Of a stretch of DNA of 64,000 bases, positions 26,260 through 38,364 are shown piece by piece. Numbering within the stretch: the first letter of the stretch is position 1; each line of letters opens with the position of its first letter. The notes under the pieces are model-generated. The model worked only from the letters and a program-made list of their open reading frames with translations, searched no databases and was not told the origin of the DNA. Made by a program: the position numbers and the translations under genes. Origin of the DNA: Cristatella mucedo (lineage: Eukaryota; Bryozoa; Phylactolaemata; Cristatellidae); NCBI GenBank assembly GCA_009760855.2, contig WPIO01000050.1:2852501-2916500 (forward strand). The letters run 5' to 3'.

Positions 26260-28260
26260 CTCGGCATTAATCCTTAAACTAGCTAGATTGACTAAGCTCA
26301 AGCTTTAGAACGATTACCAAAGATTAAGACTGACTGTCCATCGACAAAAATTCAAGAACTACTGCTGATTACACCAATTTGTTCAAGCGGAAGCCACATC
26401 TTTTTACTTGAGTGAAAACATTGTCAAATCAAAATTGCAAAATCAAATATACTCCTTAACCCATTCAAGGCTAGCACCTTATCTAGAGATCTTTTAGGCG
26501 ATCTTGAAGATCGCTTCTATAACATACTTATCAGCAACATAGATAAGGTTCGCATGTTCCGTCTCTAATGCCACAGCACTGCCACTAGACTCCTTCAGCA
26601 GCATCCCTCACAGTATTCCTTTCCTCAAATCCTTGCAGCACCTTGACACGAGTATTCAAGCCTTCCAGTAGAGACTTCACCTGTGGAAACTGACCTCCCA
26701 GCGTAGATCTGCTGCTGCTGCATACATGCGTCCTAAGCTTCGAGTCTTGTCCATGCATCTTTACAGTGACTGTTGTGAGGCCACTCATTACGAAGGCAAC
26801 ACTAGACCAGCAGAGCTTGTGCAACTTTCCCCAGTACTCCAACAGCTGCCGTTCCTATCAAAGACAGTGTGCCAGTAGTCGCAGATTAGCAAACATTGTA
26901 AGTAATGTAATGCATCTCCTTCTGTAACTCCACAAAGTCATAAAGACCTTGTGGGTGTTACGCAGGAGAGTTTTGTATAGCGCACTTACAGCCTAAGAGG
27001 CTTTCGGTATGCATTCGGTAGCCAACAGACTTCTTCTCACGCAACAAAGAGAAAGTGGGAAGCATAGCAGAATCAGGAGAGCAGTTGAGGTAGTGAGTAA
27101 CATGGAAGTAGCAGCTGTATAGTCAATCTTCGAACCTAGCTAGTAAGTTACTGTCAGGTTTAAGTACTAATCGCTTCACTAAGTCAGAAATGTTCTGGTT
27201 TATATGTGCAATCTTGTAAATGCAGATTCCGGTAGCGTCTCTCTGTTCGTTTGGCTCGATCTTTTGGCAGCGCTCGATACTATCGATCACCAAGTCCTTC
27301 TTGAGCGTCTCTCGTCTCGCTTTGGGCGTCAATGGAGCTGTATTTCAGTGGCATACGTCATATTTCAGCGGGAGACTCGGTGAGAGCATTGAAGTCAAAG
27401 TGCCTACAATCATCCGTGGAGCCTATACGGTACGGCAAACCCTAGGGCACCTAGTGTTTGGTCCACTTCTTTTCACAACTTATGCACACTCCGATCTGCA
27501 ATGTCATCTCCGAGCGAAATCTTGACATTTATTTCTATGCCGATGAAGCGCAGCTATGCCTGCGCTTTGACCCTCTCCTAGCCTTACAGAATGTCACACT
27601 CTCTCAACTCTCCTCCTGCACATATTGCTGAAATCTGCACTTAGGATGGCAGCTAAACGCCACAAACACAACGGTGATCAAACCAGCTTAATAGTTACGA
27701 GAAAACCTGAGGACACCCAGACATTGGAAAACGTATCCCTTGTAATGGTCCCATCCAGCATATTCCCACTAGAATCTCCACAAAATCAGTGTCCGGTTTC
27801 AACTGGATCTCTCACAGACCAACTTATTTACTCTGCAGTCAAGTCTGCTTACTTTCAGCTTAACTAGCTGCTTACTTACTTTCTGCTTACTAGCAGCTAG
27901 GTAAGAATGCAAAAACTCAGGCCCTCTTAAACTGTAAACAAAATCCGAGTTTGCTCATGCACTTGCGACATTCAATTTCGACTTCTGCAACTCAGTAGCG
28001 GCAGGTCTTCCTGCTTATTTGATTACGTACAGTTGGTGCATGACTTTGCTACCAGGGTCGTCTGTCTTGAGCGTCAGATTCGCCACACGACTTTTCACCG
28101 CCGACCTATACTCGATCCCCATCAAGCAGTGCATTGGCTCCAAAGTTGTTTGTTGCTCACTTTTTGGCCCCTTCGTTATCTTGCTCCACCCTACCACCTG
28201 TCAGTGTTACTCTATAATCAGGTTAAGTATCGCGCCACCCGTTCACCTCGATTAAGTCGT
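26260..28260 (+). mobile_element. LINE-A, very decayed, interrupted by LINE-B
   Basis: Follows the order of the 20470 copy. A linker near 26280-26560 is followed by reverse-transcriptase blocks near 27220-27520 (DLLAALDTIDH-like, then FGPLLFTTY). The FYADEAQL box is near 27530 and C-terminal blocks run to about 28260. A minus-strand LINE-B piece sits inside at 26905-27120. Confidence 0.65.
26905..27120 (-). mobile_element. LINE-B 3' UTR insertion
   Basis: On the minus strand it ends in GGAGATGCATTACATTAC. Shares the ACCGAATGC, GGCTGTAAGTGCGC and AGAGTTTTGTATAGC landmarks with the other LINE-B copies. It splits a LINE-A copy, so it is the younger insertion. Confidence 0.75.
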
Positions 28261-28660
28261 TTGGTAGTGTAGCGAACCAAACTCAAATGTGTGGAGAATA
28301 AATCGCTATTGCGCACCATCCTAACCTCTGCACGCGTTTGACTGACGTTCCGACATACCTTAACTTGACGTTTAAAAGCAAAGCTAAAAGCGCGTCCTTT
28401 TTTCATATCCTTCACTGAGTTTTTGTGAATAGTCCTCGGCGATTTCATGCAGGCTGACATTTCTCATGCCATCCCTTACCTTGTTGACATGCATTCTCTA
28501 CAGGTTGAGCAGAAATTGCCTAAAAGGGAATTATTTGTCTGGGTGTGCTGCAAAAATTTATTTTTATTCTTATTATTTCATAAGGGAGGTAGAGCGATGG
28601 AGGCAGAGAGATCCTGATAGACCCAGAGAGAGATATGGAGAGACAGAACGACCGCGAGAC

Positions 28661-29083
28661 GTGTTGGCTGAATCAGCTATACAGCCAGTGTGTCTCAGCT
28701 ATAGCGAGCTTTCTAACCTTGAAATGTAGAGCAGCACTCATGACTCAGGACGCCAGGTCTATTTTGGGAGCCGCAGACAGTTGCTAAAGGCCTGGATATC
28801 ATTCACCGATAGACCAATTGAACTCTGCCAAGGCCACTTCAGCTGCTGCTGATCAGAACACGCTCCTTACGAGAAGCCAATTACATTAGAATTTGCATGC
28901 TTGATTGCTTACTCAGCCAATTAGTAATCAGTTAGGGCTACTGTATATTGAACCATTTTGTTGCTAATACTTTGTCCGACTTTGATACGATCCTTATTCC
29001 GTTTTCCGCCTGCCTTATTAGACATCGTGATTTTTCTCGACCACTGACTCGCCCATGGCTTCTCGGCAGCACTGCGTCTCACA
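28661..29083 (+). repeat. Unknown dispersed repeat (family D), copy 2
   Basis: Second copy of the element at 4033-4457, same strand. Confidence 0.75.
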
Positions 29084-29089
29084 AGACAA

Positions 29090-30060
29090 ACAGTCCGAGT
29101 CCGAGGGAACGGAGAGTCTGAGAGCCCGGCCTACGTAGCCGCCCCATCGAGCGCGAACGAGCTCTCGGCCGTCGCGCCTTGCCGAACAAGCCGGCAGCTG
29201 ATTTTGGTTACGGCTGACTGAAGGAGAGCCAGCGTTCTCCGACGGCGCGAATCCGCCGCGCCTGGACGGCGCCGCGGAGCGTGGGCGTGGGCCAGGCGTT
29301 GAACACGGGAGCTCGGGCGACTCGTCTCCCGACGCTCGACGTCCCGGCACATTCTCGCTGCACAGTCCCGGGCGTTCACGATGCGGCCGCTCACGTCTTC
29401 TTCTTCGTCGTCGTCGTCGCTCTTCGGCGGCTTATACGCCCGCGCAGCCAAGGTCGCCCATCGTTGGCACGCCAGCCCCGCCGACTCCGCTGTGCAGGTC
29501 CACGCCACGTGACTGAGTGTACCGAGCGCGAGCGATTAGGGCGTCTGCTTCGCTAGCTGTTTCCGGGACACGCTCAGGCCGCTCGAAAGACTGCGGACCG
29601 ACCGACCGACGTACTGAGCAGCTGCACGCGACACACGCTGTGCGTGACCTCTCGGACTAATTCAGTCTCAACCAGCAGCGCGGAGAGACCGCGGCCGAGG
29701 CTCGGCAGTAGCAGTGGCCTGCCAGTGGGTGAATCACACCTGTAATTGCCCAGCCAGCCGATGGCAATTCCTAATCCCCACGCGGCGCGCGCTCGCGCAA
29801 GCTCCGCCGCTAGTCGCATCAGCTCGCACCGGGAATGCGCCGCGCCTAGCTTGGAAGTTCATTGTACCGCCTCGGCCATGCGGTCCGGCAAGCCGGTATT
29901 CGGTGTTGACGGGACTATAGGCTCCCGCCGTTACGTAAGCAAACTAGCACGTGCTTATGCAAACCGCTAGCTCCGACCAGACGCGCCTGGCGGTAGCAGC
30001 TGGGTAATGTAATGTGGCGCCTCTCTCGCTGAGGGCTAGGCTGTCTAGTGTGACTTTCTT
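29090..30060. other. GC-rich, CpG-containing stretch, no gene assigned
   Basis: A minus-strand frame at about 29131-29508 includes PPKSDDDDEEEDVSG, but it has no ATG near its open end and no splice-supported partner. It could be a promoter or a 5' exon of an unseen gene. Confidence 0.35.
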
Positions 30061-30069
30061 AATCACAAT

Positions 30070-30810
30070 AGTAGTACCACACTTGATAAAGCGCCCTCAG
30101 AGAACTCAATCTCCATCTGGGCGCTTTACATTGGCTGCAAAGGAAACACGATCGGATGGTTAGTGGCAGCATGCTCGATAAACAGCAAGAATAGCATGGT
30201 TAGGGGTGACATGCACAGGGTCAGCGTGCAAGTGTGGTTAGTGGCAGCATGCACAATGTCAGCACGCACAAGCACATAAAGGACGAATCACAGGGACCCA
30301 CTAAATGCTGTCCCAAATAGGTGCGTTTTTAATTTCTTTTTAAATGTGGTCAAGTCAGGAGATGTTGCGACGCAAGTCGGGAGGGAGTTCCAGGCTTTGG
30401 GAGCATATAAACTAAATGCACGGTCTCCAAAGGATTTCTGGTACGTACGAGGTATCGATAAACAGTTAGATTCCGAAAAGTGGGTGGTACAATGTTTAGC
30501 CTGGTGGCGCAGTAGATCTGATAGGTATGCTGGAGCCAAAGGATGAAGGGACTTAAAAGTGAGCTACAGAACCTTGAAGTCGATGCTTTGCTTGATTGGT
30601 AGCCAGTGCAGGTCCGCGAGAAGTGGTTCGATCCGGCAACTGCGACGCTCGTGACAGGCAAGTCCAGCTGCAGAGCTTTGCACCAGCTGTAAGTGCCTGA
30701 GTGCAAAGACCGGTTGACAAGCAAGCAGGTAGTTACAGAGAAGTCAAAACGGGATGTCACGAATACAAGGACCAACTTGGACCGGGGTATCCCTGTCTAA
30801 GCAAGCTCAG
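30070..30810 (-). mobile_element. LINE-A 3' part
   Basis: Minus-strand hairpin tail at 30085-30135, 3' UTR, then C-terminal reverse-transcriptase blocks (APAYLSDLLRHQAKHCTTHF) to about 30810. Confidence 0.85.
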
Positions 30811-32900
30811 CCATGTGGTCTTTTTCGTCAGAGCGAGGCTGTGTAGCATCGCGATACATCGGTTCAGCTTCGCCTCTGTGAGCCCCAAATGGCACACGTC
30901 TGAAAATGTATAGTTGCGAGCACCTCCGTCTGAGACATTTAGACAAAGCCGCAGGGGTGGCAGTGGGCGGGTGCTGAGCTGGCAAGCAGCCTTCTCCTTC
31001 CGGCTCAAAGCTTCCGCCTTCCGCTTACGCCGCCCATTCGGACGTCGATAGACGCAGCAGTCACGCAGCCAATCTGCCAAGACGCAGCACTGAGTCAGAC
31101 GTGCAGTCACGCCCTGGGTAAATCGAATGGAAGCAGCAGCGCACTGGAAAGACGCTGGAAAGGATGTGTCGCAGACGTCAGCACAAGAGAAAGGTCGTTG
31201 AGTAAGAATTGTGGAAATTATTTTCACAAGTTTAAGAGCTGAAGAGTAATCGCCTGCATTCCGCGTCAGTTTCAATGGGGCCCTTGCAACGGGGTTCCAG
31301 TTGCAAGCGATGCTTCAGCCAATCGATTTCGCTCTCTTACGCTCTGTCTTGCGTGCGTTTATCCTTTCTCATTCACCTACGCTGCTAGCAGCTCGCTTTG
31401 CAGACCAGCCAACCCAACATGGCGTGATCTATTTATAGATTGAACTCACTTTCGGCTACGGGCTCAGCGCTCATACCAGCTAATGCTGCGTCGTTACGTC
31501 ATCGTTTGGCACAGAGCAAGCTCACTTCCGGCTAGTCCTGCTATGAGCACTGCGCCCGTAGCTTGATAGCGAGCTGGCTCTACAAACAAACGGCGCTGTA
31601 TTAAATGTGCGGACACATTTTAAAAGAGTGGACCATTTCAAAGTTCCAGCTCCGTCTGACGACGTAGCTTTAATCGGCTGTGCGGCCAGCTGGCAGCACG
31701 CTGTCAAACACTCGTGGTCAACGACTTACAGTCAACTATTCACCGTCCCCAATACTTATTAGGAGCCCAAGCGTAGAGCTTCCCTTTATCTAGTCGTAGC
31801 ATGTGCCATTCTCCTTCATAAGTTGGTGAACAACTCATCCGTTTGTCCGCGTGGGGTGTCACGTGGAATGTCGCAGCGTCCTCGACGAGTATCACAGCAA
31901 GCTGTCATCGACTAATTCATTGTCCGAGCACGATTTCATTGGCAGGTAATGGCTATCACACATCGGGCTGTTAATTCAGTTTCGGTAATCAATACAGCAA
32001 GGTGCGTACAAGTTGGTTTGATTGTTGTGGTGGAAATCTAATCTTGGCGGCTATTCCACCAAAAAGGTTTTACGAATTCGCATAAGCATCCGGAAAGTCC
32101 TTGAACTTTATATTCTGCAATCATGGTCACACAAGGAGAACTTGTTAAATCTAAATCAGAAATTAACTGTAGCCGTGATTTAAAAGGAGAGCTTTACTTA
32201 AATTGAACTTGCAAGTTCATCCTTTAAGTATTGGCAGAGTTGTGTAATTTAAAAGGCACACGGGTAGACTGTAAATGAATTTGTCTAAAAGTCACAAGCA
32301 TGTTCTTCAACAATGTGCAAACATGTACCTCAATGTAAAAAGATTCCAAAGTCTGGGGGGCAAGTCATATCTAACGCACTTATTGGTAAATTGTATACTT
32401 GTCGATATTTTGCTCCAGTTTTAAAAACCGGGATAATACCTAGTTAGCCCAATCAATCTTAATGCTTTCTTTGAATATAGAAATATTCACAACTTTAGAT
32501 CCCTTTTTCAAAGCTGCTGTCTTTTTGGAAATTACCCTACACAATTCTTTGATTTTTGGGCCAATCCTCTTAGTATTTTCTTGACCTTTTCCCTAAATTA
32601 AAATCAAGAAAATTCTCTTACGTAATCCCTTCGCCAGGTTTGATGACTTTGCTTGAAAGAGTCTCGTTATCTTATTCACGAGACATGGTTTCCTAACGGT
32701 CCGTTTCACTTCTATGGCGTATTTTATCGCGGTCAACCGAAAATTGTAGTTACTCTTTTGGCTTTTCGAACAACTTCACTGAGATCCGAAGGGTCGAGCT
32801 ATATCGTACTTTCACGGCTGCATTCACTTTCGAGCCAATCACCAGCAGCCGTGCCAGAGCCAGAAAAAAAACAGTGAACCTGGAAAACCAGTTTTACGCG
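30811..32900. other. Unassigned
   Basis: No gene or repeat recognised. A minus frame of 172 residues (30757-31275) starts outside and runs into LINE-A sequence and has no family features. The right part is AT-rich. Confidence 0.4.
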
Positions 32901-32905
32901 CGAAG

Positions 32906-32911
32906 TTTATT
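32906..32911 (-). promoter_or_regulatory. Candidate poly(A) signal of opsin A
   Basis: AATAAA on the minus strand about 250 bp after the opsin A stop codon. Confidence 0.5.
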
Positions 32912-33157
32912 CAGTCGTCCAGTGCGACACCTTGGCTAGTAGGCGGCAGTGAAACTCGACGCCGGCGCAGTCACCGGACCGCCGCACGCGCTGTCACTTC
33001 CACTGGTGGCAACGATTGTCTCTGCTGCCTCCGCAGCAGATTTAAGCCGGCACTCTGCCCTTTCTTATTATCTATACGACAACTCGTGCGCCGTCACGCA
33101 CGGCTGCTTCCTCCTCGTCCAACCGGCGACTGCTGCCCAACAGAGTTCAGGGAAGTT

Positions 33158-33418
33158 TCAAGACGGCAGCTTGCTGTCAATGGCCAACGGCCGCCGTCGC
33201 CTCCATTTCGCGAGCAGCTGTCTCATGGCCGTTCGATGGTACTTGCTGGTGAGGAACAGCACCGCAGCGTTGCTCAACGCCGAGCTCTTGCTCAATATGG
33301 CCGGTATCGGAGCTAAGACTGTCGGGAAGCCAGAAATGTCGCCGAAAGCCGCCCAGAAGCTCATGGCGCCGTACGGTGTCCAGCAGATGACGAACGAGAG
33401 GCCGATGAGGGCACCGAC
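33158..33418 (-). CDS. Opsin A exon 5 (TM6-TM7, C-terminus)
   Basis: The acceptor is ATTGCAG|GTC. Contains SFVICWTPYG (TM6), PAILSKSSAL with K330 (TM7), NAAVL in place of NPxxY, then a basic tail and a TGA stop at 33160-33158. Confidence 0.92.
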   Translation of the reverse strand, partial: VGALIGLSFVICWTPYGAMSFWAAFGDISGFPTVLAPIPAILSKSSALSNAAVLFLTSKYHRTAMRQLLAKWRRRRPLAIDSKLPS

Positions 33419-34979
33419 CTGCAATTAGAACGCGGCGGCGGCGGGTCAGGCGACGGGTCGCAAGTCGCCGAAGCGTCGGTCCGCCGGACTCACTCGACTC
33501 GGGGATGAGGAGGCAGCTGCGCGCGAGGCCCGGCGCCGCTGCGTCCATCCGCGAGTGAATGTGATGTAATGTAACGTATCTCCGTCTGTAAGTCCACAAA
33601 GCCACAAAGACTACGTGGGTGCCACACGGAAGAGTTTTGCATAGCCCACTCACAGCGTAAGCGGCTTTCGGTACGCATTCGGCGAGACTGCCCTTCGGCG
33701 AACCGGACCAAGCGCCGCGCCGCCTCGTCCTTCGCCGATTACGTAGCCTCGCAGCGCAATTGAGCGTCAGCGCACTGACGCAAGCAGGCACGGCACTCGA
33801 CGCTCGCCAGCCAGCCAGCCAGCCAGCGCCCCGTCGGAGCGAGCGCCCCACAGCGCTCGCGAGCGGCCGCGCTAGGGGGCGTCGGCGACGGTTAGGACGC
33901 TCGCCTGCGCCCCCTAGCGAGCGAGGCATTCGACGGCTGGCGCCGTGCCATGCTCGCGTCACCAGCGCCCCCTAGCGGGCGAGCGCGTCCGATCCCGATC
34001 GGCCGCGGCGCCGAACTGTCAAGCGCCGTAGACGAAGTAGCGGTCAAAAGCTCGTCGAGCTAACTGGCTCGTCGCTACTGCGCGCCGGCCGAGCTCGTCG
34101 GCCGCTCTAAGCCGCAGCTCGCTCGTCGCCGCCGCCTCACTCGTAGCAGACGACGCGGCAGTGAGCCGCTCGCCAGCTGTTGATTCTCTGCGAGCGCCTC
34201 ATTCGGCTGCCTGGCGGCTGGCGGTCGCCGAAAGCGGCACCCGATCGCAGAGCCGATGCGACGGTCGGCGACATTGGCGACGTAGCTAAGCGTGCGAAGC
34301 GTCGCCTCGCACCGCCACCCCCGCCTCGCTCCTCCGCCGCCGCCGCTACTATTTCGGCGACCCTCACCTTGGTGGTGCGCACGTGGCGGCTGAGGTGGCG
34401 CGTCGCCGACGCGCCGGGCACGGACGAGTAGTGGACGGCGCTGTCAGAGCCACCGTGGCCGCTGGACTGCGTAACGGACTGAGTAGAGCTGTACACGTGA
34501 CGCGTGATCCAGCCGTAGCTCAACAGGATGAGCGACATGGGTATGCATATGGCGGCGATGAACATGGTCAGGACGAACGAGGCGTTGCAGCGGCACGCCC
34601 ACTCGATGGCGCACGCCAGGCCGAACGGCTCTGGGCCGTAGCTGCCCCATGCCCAGAGCGGCAGCGACGACCAGAGGCCGCTATACGCAACGAGGCAGGC
34701 GCACGTGATCGCGACGCTTCGCACCGTGATGAGCCTGGCGGCTAAAAGGGAACGAAGCCTGAGCTCGCGAGCGAGCGACGGCGGCGGCGGCAGGCGAGTG
34801 CGGCGCAGCCCGATTGACGCAAGAGCTAAGCACGTCGGAGGCACGATTGACGCGCAAGCGAAGCAGAGTGATAAGATGCGGCCGCTGCAGTTCAGCCCGT
34901 CGTTCGCGAGGCCAGAACCATTTCGCTTTAAAAAAATATCTACGCACGCACGATTGATTGATTGCTCATACACCGACAT

Positions 34980-35031
<52 letters not shown>

Positions 35032-35780
35032 AGGAGTGAGGGAGAGGGAGGAGTGAGGGAGAGGGAGAGGTGGGCTTGGAAGGCAGAGATAGACTGAGAG
35101 AGAGATGGCAGAAAGAGAGAGTGAGTGAGTGAGGGAGAGAGAGTGGATCGGGCCGCCTGCGGACCACACGACAAGCCGCCACGAAGAAGGGCCCCACTTG
35201 GCTAACCCCCGTCCGCACCGACTCATCGGGGGTGGGTTTGGATGTGACGTTGAGGCCGGTCGAGGCTCAAGATGGCGAGGCGGCGCGTGCATTCGAGCGC
35301 AGCGCGAGCGCTCGAGGGCGGTCGATCGGACGCCGCCACCGCAGCCGAGACTCGGTATCGGCTAGCGATTGGAGGCGAGTGGCCTTCTTAATTGTCACGC
35401 GCAAGGGCCGGCCGTACGTACGACGACAATACCGAGTCCGAGTGCCCCCAGCTAGCGTCTCAGCTTCGCAGGTACTCCCACGGGGAAGCGTCTCCAGGCG
35501 AGACGCCTCCAAGCCGCGCCTAGCCTGTATGCCCACTGTAATGCCTCAGCCGTAAGGTCTTTCGCCGGTGAAGAGATTCTGTCCTCCCGGGGCTGACGTT
35601 TCGTGAGCGAAATAGCGAGTGCTGACAAGCAGCAAAGCGCAGAGAGCCGACGCCCTGATGTGCGATTTGGTCGGCCGTCGCATCCGAGGTACTGCCGCCG
35701 AGGAGGACCGCACGAGGGCAGTGCTCGCGGGGTCTGCGGTGAAAGAGAGAGGGATAGAAGAAGAGAGAACGATAGAGAGG

Positions 35781-35812
<32 letters not shown>

Positions 35813-36172
35813 GACACGGAGAGAGAGAGAGACACAGAGAGAGACAGAGAGACAGAGAGAGACAGAGACAGAGAGAGACAGAGACAGAGAGAGACACATA
35901 CAGAGAGACACACAGAGAGAGATACAGACAGAGACAGACGGAGACGGAGACAGAGAGAAAGAGCGAGAGAGAGACAGAAGACAGAGAGAGAGAGACAGAC
36001 AGACTGACAGAGAGTGAGAGAGAGAGGAGAGGGAGAGAGAGAGAAGGAGCAAGATCTATTGACTTATTAACGGGCGCCCTGATAGAGAGCTCGTCGTCCT
36101 GATAGATAGCCCGAGAAAACGGCCACAGCTCACAAGTTCGCTGCCCGCCCTGCCCCTTCACTCTCCCTCACA

Positions 36173-36211
<39 letters not shown>

Positions 36212-38273
36212 TCTCCACGGAGCACGGAGCCGGGTGAGCGCTCGATCTCGAAGCTTCTCAGCTCTTCTCCAGGCCGCTCTTCTGACCGAGTCTAATACGA
36301 TCAGCGATAACCCCAATGGTAGCACGTGACTCACGAAGCGCCCAATGTGAACTAGATCCGTTCATGCGCACTTTACGTAGCAGCTTACTTGAAATGCGAG
36401 ATCGCACGGCCGAGCGTCCTGCGCTCGCACCTTCTGACTTCCGGGCGCCTGCTCACCGACCCCGGGTGAGGAGGGGGAGGCGGTGCACCTCCTCACATCT
36501 TCCTCTTCCCGACTCCGTCGCGCCGGAGACACACGAGCGACTCTCGTGGTAGCGCTAACGTAAGAGGCGGCAGCGGCGGCGGAAGCCGGTCGCTGCGTTG
36601 GGGCAGCACTGCCGGCTTTAGGTGGTGGCGGCGGCCGGCAATCGGTTTCACGCGTCGCCAGACTCGCGTCAGCGCCTCAGCCGCTGGGCGAGAGGGAAGC
36701 GCGCGACAGAAGTTGGAACCCTCGAAGACGCCGGCGTCTGCGACGGTAGCGACCGCGACAGAGGACGGCCACGGAGGTGGCGGCAGGGGCGCTCGGAGGG
36801 ACGTCAGAGGGCGACGCGGCTGCTGCCCGAGCCCGGCGCCGGGTTCGCGCAGGCAGCGTGCGACTGCCGCTGTAATTGCCGGCGCAATTGGTCGCTCTTT
36901 CTGGCAATCCAAACGATTTATCTCCCGCATCGCAGTGCGGCCGAACGAAGGTTACACGACGACGGCTTCGTTGCGTGCTCACTGTACCGCTACCGCTCTC
37001 GTCGGCTTTCAGTCACCACAACCACGCGTGACCGAATCTTGAGCTTTGCAAAGCGCGTCTTGGCGGCGGCTTGAGCTGCGAGCACGTGCACATGCACACT
37101 CGCATCTGCTGCGAGCGCGATCGTAGCAGATGCGACGGCTGGAGGAGCTGGAGTGGGGGGGAAAGCCAGAAGCCGCGATTAGTCGTCGCCGCGACCGAAC
37201 AACCGAAAATCGGCTGAGCGAAATGCAGACGAACGGCGAGCGCATGGCAACGCAGGCAACTCGGCATCTTCAGCGGCTCGCCTTAACTTCACGCCAATCC
37301 GCCGACTCGCTCTCGGGAGCGATGCCTGCGAGGGGTGAGCGCGGCGCTCCGCGACGAAAAGCGAGTGGCTCGAGGCCCACCCGCGGCATTCCCCCCCACG
37401 GCAGTCGTCTGGTCGATCTGCCGCCGGCGAATTCGCGAATCGCTGCACGAAGCTCGGTCGCCGATCGTCCGCCGAGCGATGCGCATCCGGAAATCCGGGA
37501 TCCGCATCGCTCGCTCGAGAGCCGGCGGCGACGGCGGCGGCGGCGGCGGAGGCGTCGGCGCTGACGCAGCCGCTCGGCGCCTGACGACGGGCGACTCGGT
37601 GCTGCAGCTGGACGCCCCTGGATGCTTCTCACTCTCCGGGGGGTCGACAAAATCTGGCGTCTGGCCAATTCCGCCGTGGCGCTTCCGCAGTGCGGAGCTC
37701 TCGGCGCGCGGAGCCGCGGGAGCAGCAGCGCTGAGCTCTGAGAGCTAGCGCTGAGCGCTCGATCGATGATGGCGGAGCAGCGAGGAGCCCGAGGGTTCCG
37801 TCGAGCGTGCGGCTGGTACTCGCGCGACGGACGATATTACTCGCGTGCCGGAAGCTCGCGCTTCGCGGCGCTAGCGAGTGCTCTCCGATCTCCCGTCGCA
37901 AGGAGCGGTCGCTCCCGCGGCGGCGAGAGATGCTAGCGTAAAGGTCGAGGAGGGCAACACGAAAGGTTCGCCAAGCGCTCGTAAAAAGCTGCTTCCTGAG
38001 AGTTGCCGTGCAAGTCACGCACCGCCCTGAGCCGGATCGGGCTTTGTTCACAGCTGGATGACTTAGCGAAGCACGCGAGGTCGGGTCAGCCGAGCGAGCT
38101 GTGCCTAGCGACAGGATTCGACGCCCTACTAGACACTGCCCATGTACATACGTATTGCGCACATCGCGAAAGTGATTGCACCGGTGATCACCTATGGCTG
38201 CATACCCTACGCGTCCTTGGCAAATATGCATCCTTGTAGCTGGAGCTCTCTCTCTCTCTCTCTCTCAATATAC

Positions 38274-38364
<91 letters not shown>

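Noticed and set aside
29131-29508. Minus-strand frame with an acidic SDDDDEEED segment
   Set aside because: Starts at GTG with no ATG near its open end, and the acidic run mirrors a short TCG/TCT repeat.
30757-31275. 172-residue minus-strand frame
   Set aside because: Its end runs into LINE-A sequence and the rest shows no family features.
34735-34736. CCAG at this point as the acceptor of opsin A exon 4
   Set aside because: Would put exons 3 and 4 out of phase; the TTTTAG ending at 34742 fits.
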